Shown: one piece after another, positions 5,849 through 5,933 of the stretch
How the letters are laid out: each line of letters opens with the position of its first letter
Numbering within the stretch: the stretch's first letter is position 1
From: Bacteroidales bacterium
GTDB lineage: Bacteria > Bacteroidota > Bacteroidia > Bacteroidales > Paludibacteraceae
NCBI GenBank assembly: GCA_018066005.1
Contig: JAGHSG010000177.1
Coordinates: 1-5,933, forward strand
DNA length: 5,933 nucleotides
Direction: 5' to 3'
Notes under the pieces: model-generated
The model's input: only the letters and a program-made list of their open reading frames with translations
What the model was told of the DNA's origin: nothing
Database searches by the model: none
Made by a program: the position numbers and the translations under genes

Positions 5849-5933
5849 GGGTTGAAAAAACCGCCGAGTGTCTGCGCCTAACCGGCGCTACGGTACATGT
5901 TATCCCCAGCGGTTGCTGCGGTATGGCCGGCAG
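5818..5933 (+). pseudogene. Out-of-frame continuation of the FAD/Fe-S gene (CCG-domain end), cut by window edge
   Basis: Reading from 5818 in the frame one base behind the main gene gives HGHCHQKALVG, then VEKTAECLRLTGATVHV, then IPSGCCGMAG at the window end. HGHCHQKAL and IPSGCCGMAG are the signature motifs of the C-terminal CCG (heterodisulfide-reductase-like) domain of this enzyme family, so this is the same gene. In this frame a TGA lies at 5779-5781, while the main frame still reads family-like sequence through about 5812 and stops at 5846-5848. The shift is therefore bracketed to roughly 5782-5818. One missing base or two extra bases in that interval would restore a full-length protein. 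The 3' end lies beyond the window. It may be a pseudogene, a switchable gene or a sequence error; the sequence alone cannot tell. Confidence 0.88.

Overview
The window looks like a stretch of a Bacteroidales/Bacteroidetes-type chromosome. This is inferred from the protein flavour (ManC variant, FemAB-like protein, D-lactate-dehydrogenase-like FAD/Fe-S fusion), the near absence of Shine-Dalgarno sequences, and numerous short tandem repeats with 7-bp periodicity. All genes are on the + strand and tightly packed (gaps of 47 and 4 bases, then a 1-base overlap), so they are probably co-transcribed. The promoter is not visible and probably lies left of the window.

Layout: (1) fcl, GDP-L-fucose synthase, with a 15-bp tandem repeat running off the left edge and translated as an extra N-terminus if an early ATG is used. 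(2) A 47-base spacer holding two GGCAGAA heptamers. (3) manC-like mannose-1-phosphate guanylyltransferase with a C-terminal cupin. (4) A FemAB/GNAT-fold acyl- or aminoacyltransferase-like protein. (5) A large FAD-binding plus Fe-S oxidoreductase of the D-lactate / D-2-hydroxyacid dehydrogenase type, which runs to the right edge but is interrupted by a frameshift near its C-terminus.

ManC makes GDP-mannose and Fcl performs the last step to GDP-L-fucose. The dehydratase Gmd that links them is not in the window. The pair points to fucosylated surface polysaccharide or glycoprotein synthesis. The FemAB-like gene could modify an envelope polymer, but its substrate cannot be told from sequence. The FAD/Fe-S enzyme is probably a respiratory-chain-linked 2-hydroxyacid dehydrogenase with no obvious functional tie to the sugar genes.

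The most unusual content is repeats. Four kinds of short repeat occur: a 15-bp unit, paired AATGATGAATTGA arms around a GC hairpin, GGCAGNA heptamers, and GAGAG-type heptamers. All four lie inside coding sequence, and the GGCAGNA type also sits in an intergenic spacer. Three families (five sites) fall in the FAD/Fe-S gene at apparent loop or linker positions while leaving the frame open. The same gene changes frame close to an (AT)4 tract: the HGHCHQKAL and SGCCGMAG motifs expected at its C-terminus are present, but in a different frame from the rest. This is either a real disruption, a slippage-switchable tract, or a sequence error.
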